64,000 nucleotides of DNA from DSXH01 sp020724325. GTDB lineage: Bacteria > Bacteroidota > Ignavibacteria > Ignavibacteriales > Melioribacteraceae. The position numbers were made by a program, and so were the translations under genes. This document shows positions 60,912 to 64,000 of the stretch, piece after piece (the first letter of the stretch is position 1; every line of letters starts with the position of its first letter). The stretch is taken from contig JBFLYW010000002.1 in NCBI GenBank assembly GCA_040756515.1, positions 124,001 to 188,000 on the forward strand, read 5' to 3'. The notes under the pieces were generated by a model. The model ran no database searches and was not told the origin of the DNA. It worked only from the letters and a program-made list of their open reading frames with translations.

Positions 60912-61300
60912 TTTAGAGAGGAACAGTGGCATTATCTGCATTGAATAATTAAAAAGAGAAAGCCACAAAATCACTAAAAACATTTGTGAAAATTCGTGTA
61001 ATTAGTGGCAAAAATTATTTTAGAGAAGAACAGTGGTATTATCTGCATTGAATAATTAAAAAGAGAAAGCCACAAAATCACTAAAAACATTTGTGAAAAT
61101 TCGTGTAATTAGTGGCAAAAATTATTTTAGAGAAGAACAGTGGTATTATCTGCATTGAATAATTAAAAAGAGAAAGCCACAAAATCACTAAAAACATTTG
61201 TGAAAATTCGTGTAATTAGTGGCAAAAATCATTTTAGAGAAGAACAGTGGTATTTTTTTCAATGAATAATTAAAAAACAATGATTTCCACGAAATCACAA
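60912..61300. repeat. Tandem array, three copies of a 107-bp unit plus a diverged fourth
   Basis: ttttagagaagaacagtggtat recurs with an exact 107-bp step (A of TTTAG at 60915, 61022, 61129, 61236). Copies 1-3 are nearly identical. Each carries gccacaaaatcactaaaaac and gtgtaattagtggcaa, an imperfect palindrome closed by GCCAC/GTGGC. The fourth copy diverges after about 25 bp and ends in a related ccacgaaatcacaaaagcactaa. 107 is not a multiple of three, and no frame stays open. It fills the spacer between S46 copies 2 and 3. Confidence 0.9.
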
Positions 61301-61358
61301 AAGCACTAATGAGCACTAAAAGAAATTCAAACCAAATTATTTGCACACAGAGGCAGAA

Positions 61359-63497
61359 ATGAAAAAAATAAAAAACATTTTAATCATCCAGATAATTCTT
61401 CTGATAAGCACATTACTTAATGCACAATCAATATACGAGCCGGTTGATATTACCAAAGTAAAGTTCGACTTAAAAGAAATGGGAACGATGTGGACTTTTG
61501 ATGCTGTCCCATTCGACTACTTTGAAAAGAAATACGGTTTTCGTCCAACAGACGAATGGATAGAAGATGTTATGAAATCAGCACTTCAGTTTGGCGGCGG
61601 CTGTTCTGCTGCTTTCGTTTCGGAAGAAGGATTAATTATGACAAATCACCATTGTGCTAGAAATATTCTTCTAGAGCTATCTCCCAAAGGTGAGAACTAT
61701 CTCCGCGACGGATATTATGCTAAAACATTGGAAGAAGAGATTAAAGTATCAAGATTGTATGTTGACCAGCTTGTTAAGATTATTGAAGTAACAGATGAAG
61801 TCCTCAAAGCTTTTAAGTCAGGCTCAACCGACGAAGAAAAAATTAAAAATAGAAATTCGAAAATCTCGGAACTAGAAAAAAAATATTCTGATGAAACCGG
61901 TTTGGTAGGTAAAGTAATAGAATTATATAAAGGTGGTAAGTACTCATTATATCTGTACAAACGATACAGCGACATCCGTCTTGTAATGGCGCCCGATTTT
62001 CAGATTGCAGCAACCGGCTGGGATTGGGATAATTTTACTTACCCGCGATACGAATTAGATTTTATGTTCTTCCGTGCTTATGAAAACGATAAACCGGTAA
62101 AGACCAATCATTTCTTCAAGTTTAGCGCTAAAGGCGCAGAAGAAGGTGAACCTATTTTTGTTGTAGGAAGACCGGGAAGTACACAAAGATTATTATCCGT
62201 TGCTCAATTAGAATTTTTCCGTGATAAAACGTATAAGTATCAACTCGCTTTGTTAAATGAACTATATAACATTGCATTCGAACTTTTTATGGCTCATCCA
62301 GAAAAATTTGACGAAATGTTGAACGGCGTTCTTGGTGTTGGTAATGGCAGAAAATCTTTTGCCGGTCGTTACATGGGACTTAGAGATGAATTGATAATGG
62401 CTAAAAAAAGAGATTTTGAAAAAGACCTGATCGAGAAAGTAAATGCAAATCCAGACTTGAAGAAAAAATACGGTAATATATGGAGATCAATAAAAAATAC
62501 ACTTGATGAAACAAGAGATTATATAGACGAGTATTTGGCTCTTTCGATGGCTCAAAGAGTTAGAACCGCTTATGTAAATGGAGCACAGAATGCAATTCTG
62601 TTTGCTAATCAAATGAATTTACCTGAAGATAAAAGAGAAAGTAGATTCCATAAAGATTCTCTAAATACAACCCTTGAAAAACTTTTCCCCGCGAATCTCG
62701 ACCCTGAAAGAGATGATAAAAACGTAAGAGCAATTGTAAACTTTTTAAATGGAGTTCTTGGTCCAAATCATTTTATAACCAAAGAATTGTTCAATGGTAA
62801 ATTAGGCGATGAAGCAGTAAAATACTTTTTAAGTGTAACAAGTCTTTCTTCCAAAGAAAAATTTGTTAATTTTCTTATGAAAAGTACTCCCGAAGAAATC
62901 CTTAATTCGAAAGATCCAATGATTGCATTAGTTAGTTATGCAACAGTAAAGATAGCTGAATTAGACCCTAAATACCGTGAAGCTCAAAATACTTTAGCAG
63001 TGTTAAACCAGCTTCTTGGTGAAGTAGTATTTTCAGTTTACGGAAATCAGATTCCGCCCGATGCAACTTCTTCTCTTAGAATCTCTGATGGTGTAATTAA
63101 AGGTTACGAGTATAACGGAACAATTGCACCCGGCAAGACAACTTACTTTGGGTTGTGGGATAGATGGTATTCCTTTGGTAAAAAAGCTTATCCGTGGGGA
63201 TTGCATCCGCGCTGGCAAAAAATTCCCGACGGGTTTGACCTTTCTGTTCCAATTGGATTCGCTTCTACAAATGATATTGTGGGCGGTAACTCAGGCAGCT
63301 CAATTATTAATAAGAATAAAGAAGTGGTTGGACTTGTTCATGATGGCAATCTTGAAAGTCTTGCCGGTGACTTCATTTTCCTTGAATCGAATAACAGAAC
63401 AGTTGCAACAGATTCATGGGGATTGATGGAATCATTAAAATTTGTCTATAAAACCGACCGGCTTGTTAAAGAACTAGAAGAAGGAAAAATCAAATAA
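61359..63497 (+). CDS. S46 family dipeptidyl-peptidase, copy 3
   Basis: A 712-residue S46 enzyme with signal peptide (MKKIKNILIIQIILLISTLLNAQ). The triad is H98 (MTNHHCARN), D234 (PRYELDF) and S645 (GGNSGSS). The S1-site Gly is in VHDGNLES. It differs from copies 1 and 2 by a short insertion after the signal peptide and more Glu/Lys in the helical domain, so its specificity may differ. A TTG frame reaches 61341; the ATG at 61359 is preferred. It is the last of three tandem paralogues. Confidence 0.93.
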   Translation: MKKIKNILIIQIILLISTLLNAQSIYEPVDITKVKFDLKEMGTMWTFDAVPFDYFEKKYGFRPTDEWIEDVMKSALQFGGGCSAAFVSEEGLIMTNHHCARNILLELSPKGENYLRDGYYAKTLEEEIKVSRLYVDQLVKIIEVTDEVLKAFKSGSTDEEKIKNRNSKISELEKKYSDETGLVGKVIELYKGGKYSLYLYKRYSDIRLVMAPDFQIAATGWDWDNFTYPRYELDFMFFRAYENDKPVKTNHFFKFSAKGAEEGEPIFVVGRPGSTQRLLSVAQLEFFRDKTYKYQLALLNELYNIAFELFMAHPEKFDEMLNGVLGVGNGRKSFAGRYMGLRDELIMAKKRDFEKDLIEKVNANPDLKKKYGNIWRSIKNTLDETRDYIDEYLALSMAQRVRTAYVNGAQNAILFANQMNLPEDKRESRFHKDSLNTTLEKLFPANLDPERDDKNVRAIVNFLNGVLGPNHFITKELFNGKLGDEAVKYFLSVTSLSSKEKFVNFLMKSTPEEILNSKDPMIALVSYATVKIAELDPKYREAQNTLAVLNQLLGEVVFSVYGNQIPPDATSSLRISDGVIKGYEYNGTIAPGKTTYFGLWDRWYSFGKKAYPWGLHPRWQKIPDGFDLSVPIGFASTNDIVGGNSGSSIINKNKEVVGLVHDGNLESLAGDFIFLESNNRTVATDSWGLMESLKFVYKTDRLVKELEEGKIK

Positions 63498-63538
63498 AAT
63501 AATTGTTATAGCACACTGATTTAACAGGTGTAACTTTT

Positions 63539-63826
63539 TTAACCTTGAAGGTCAAGCAATGCTTGTTATACCTTGACGACCTTCAAGGTTGTCAGACTCT
63601 CAAGGTTATCAGACCTTCAGTGTGTAAAGAGCAGAGTAAGAGCATGATCAGGGTTCTTAACCTTGAAGGTCAAGCAATGCTTGTTATACCTTGACGACCT
63701 TCAAGGTTGTCAGACTCTCAAGGTTATCAGACCTTCAGTGTGTAAAGAGCAGAGTAAGAGCATGATCAGGGTTCTCAACCTTGAAGGTCAAGCAATGCTT
63801 GTTATACCTTGACGACCTTCAAGGTT
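63539..63826. repeat. Tandem array, two copies of a 118-bp palindromic unit plus a partial third
   Basis: aaccttgaaggtcaagcaat starts at 63541, 63659 and 63777, a 118-bp period. Each unit is a hairpin (aaccttgaaggtcaag ... cttgacgaccttcaaggtt) followed by gtcagactctcaaggttatcagaccttcag and gagtaagagcatgatcagggttct. The units share the core and the gagcatgatcag module with the 96-bp array at 9391 but are a separate expansion. Confidence 0.9.
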
Positions 63827-64000
63827 TAGGTTCGACTCTTTCGATCCGTAAACTAACAGACGCGATTGAAATAGCAAGCGATATTTTTCAGAAGTTACAA
63901 TAAATAATATAGCAGACAGGTTTTCAGCTTCTGCAATTTTAAGAATGCCAATATTGTTCTTTGTGTAGAGAGCATTCTTTTTAGCGATCAATTCTAGAAA
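63788..64000 (-). CDS. C-terminal end of an unidentified gene running into repeat DNA (partial)
   Basis: The minus frame is open to the window edge. Up to about 63895 it reads like protein (FLELIAKKNALYTKNNIGIL ... AENLSAILF). From there the codons are those of the dispersed repeat (SEKYRLLFQSR ...) and continue to a stop at 63788. The true gene probably ended near 63890, and its stop has been replaced by repeat sequence. Identity is unknown. Confidence 0.4.
   Translation of the reverse strand, partial: FLELIAKKNALYTKNNIGILKIAEAENLSAILFIVTSEKYRLLFQSRLLVYGSKESNLNLEGRQGITSIA
63827..63895. repeat. Composite dispersed repeat in reverse orientation
   Basis: It reads as the reverse complement of the 49632 unit: ggtttaggttcgactctttcgatcc, then aatagcaagcgatatttttcagaa. 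It joins the end of the tandem array to the partial gene at the window edge. Confidence 0.7.

Noticed and set aside
60912..61300. CRISPR-like regular spacing
   Set aside because: The units are 107 bp and identical over their full length, with no variable spacers and no cas genes nearby. It is a simple tandem repeat.

Overview
The window is about 64 kb of AT-rich bacterial chromosome. It most resembles the Bacteroidota/Chlorobi side of the tree, and an Ignavibacteria-like organism is my best guess. The reasons are: an Rnf complex with apbE inside the operon; a full classical menaquinone operon; a TatD nuclease fused to its radical-SAM companion; three S46 dipeptidyl-peptidases; signal peptides ending in AQ or SQ; and weak Shine-Dalgarno sites at many starts. 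This is inferred from gene content and style, since no search was possible. No rRNA, tRNA, CRISPR array, phage or intact transposase was seen.

Layout. 1-1384: end of a cell-surface or glycan-type gene (partial) and a metallophosphoesterase. 1714-8150: rnfCDGEA-apbE-rnfB-rseC, a ferredoxin:NAD+ ion pump with its flavin-attachment enzyme. 8215-12152: a saccharopine-dehydrogenase-like enzyme, a repeat array, a YwqK/MORN-repeat secreted protein and a TerC membrane protein. 12264-20969: menaquinone synthesis, menF-D-H-B-A-C-E on the minus strand, with a hot-dog thioesterase (probable DHNA-CoA hydrolase) convergent at the end; a MarR regulator is divergent from menF. 21530-26235: prmA, PBP4-type carboxypeptidase, TatD/radical-SAM fusion, purM. 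26416-29320: hrcA-grpE-dnaJ. 29401-32506: a ComEA-like protein, a membrane protein and a PilM-like protein leading into rsmD and coaD. 32656-34973: sodium:solute symporter with a small membrane protein. 35353-42610: PpiD-like foldase, outer-membrane-type protein, aroK-aroB, a GHL10 glycosidase and a DUF192 protein. 42755-46326: aconitase and GmhA. 46791-52090: membrane protein plus OPT oligopeptide transporter, then oligoendopeptidase F. 52734-55579: class-V aminotransferase, a small protein and a phosphohexomutase. 55806-56114: a zinc-ribbon gene with a non-AUG start. 56239-63497: three S46 peptidases in a row.

Metabolically the genes describe a respiratory or fermentative heterotroph. It links ferredoxin to NAD through Rnf, makes menaquinone, and lives partly on peptides: S46 enzymes cut in the periplasm, OPT imports, and PepF finishes in the cytoplasm.

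The intergenic DNA is unusual. It is filled with a mosaic of palindromic dispersed repeats built around AACCTTGAAGGT/ACCTTCAAGGTT, CATTCTGA and ATTTCTGAATTTTTCAGAAAT modules. In three places the spacer holds a tandem array (96, 107 and 118 bp periods). The elements sit mostly just after genes, and two genes take their stop codon from them. The observations most worth follow-up are a GAAG tetranucleotide tract at the aconitase 3' end that could switch a lysine-rich tail on or off, the AUA-start zinc-ribbon gene, the TatD/radical-SAM fusion, and a GC-rich folded element at 52425-52510 next to a 52-residue gene.
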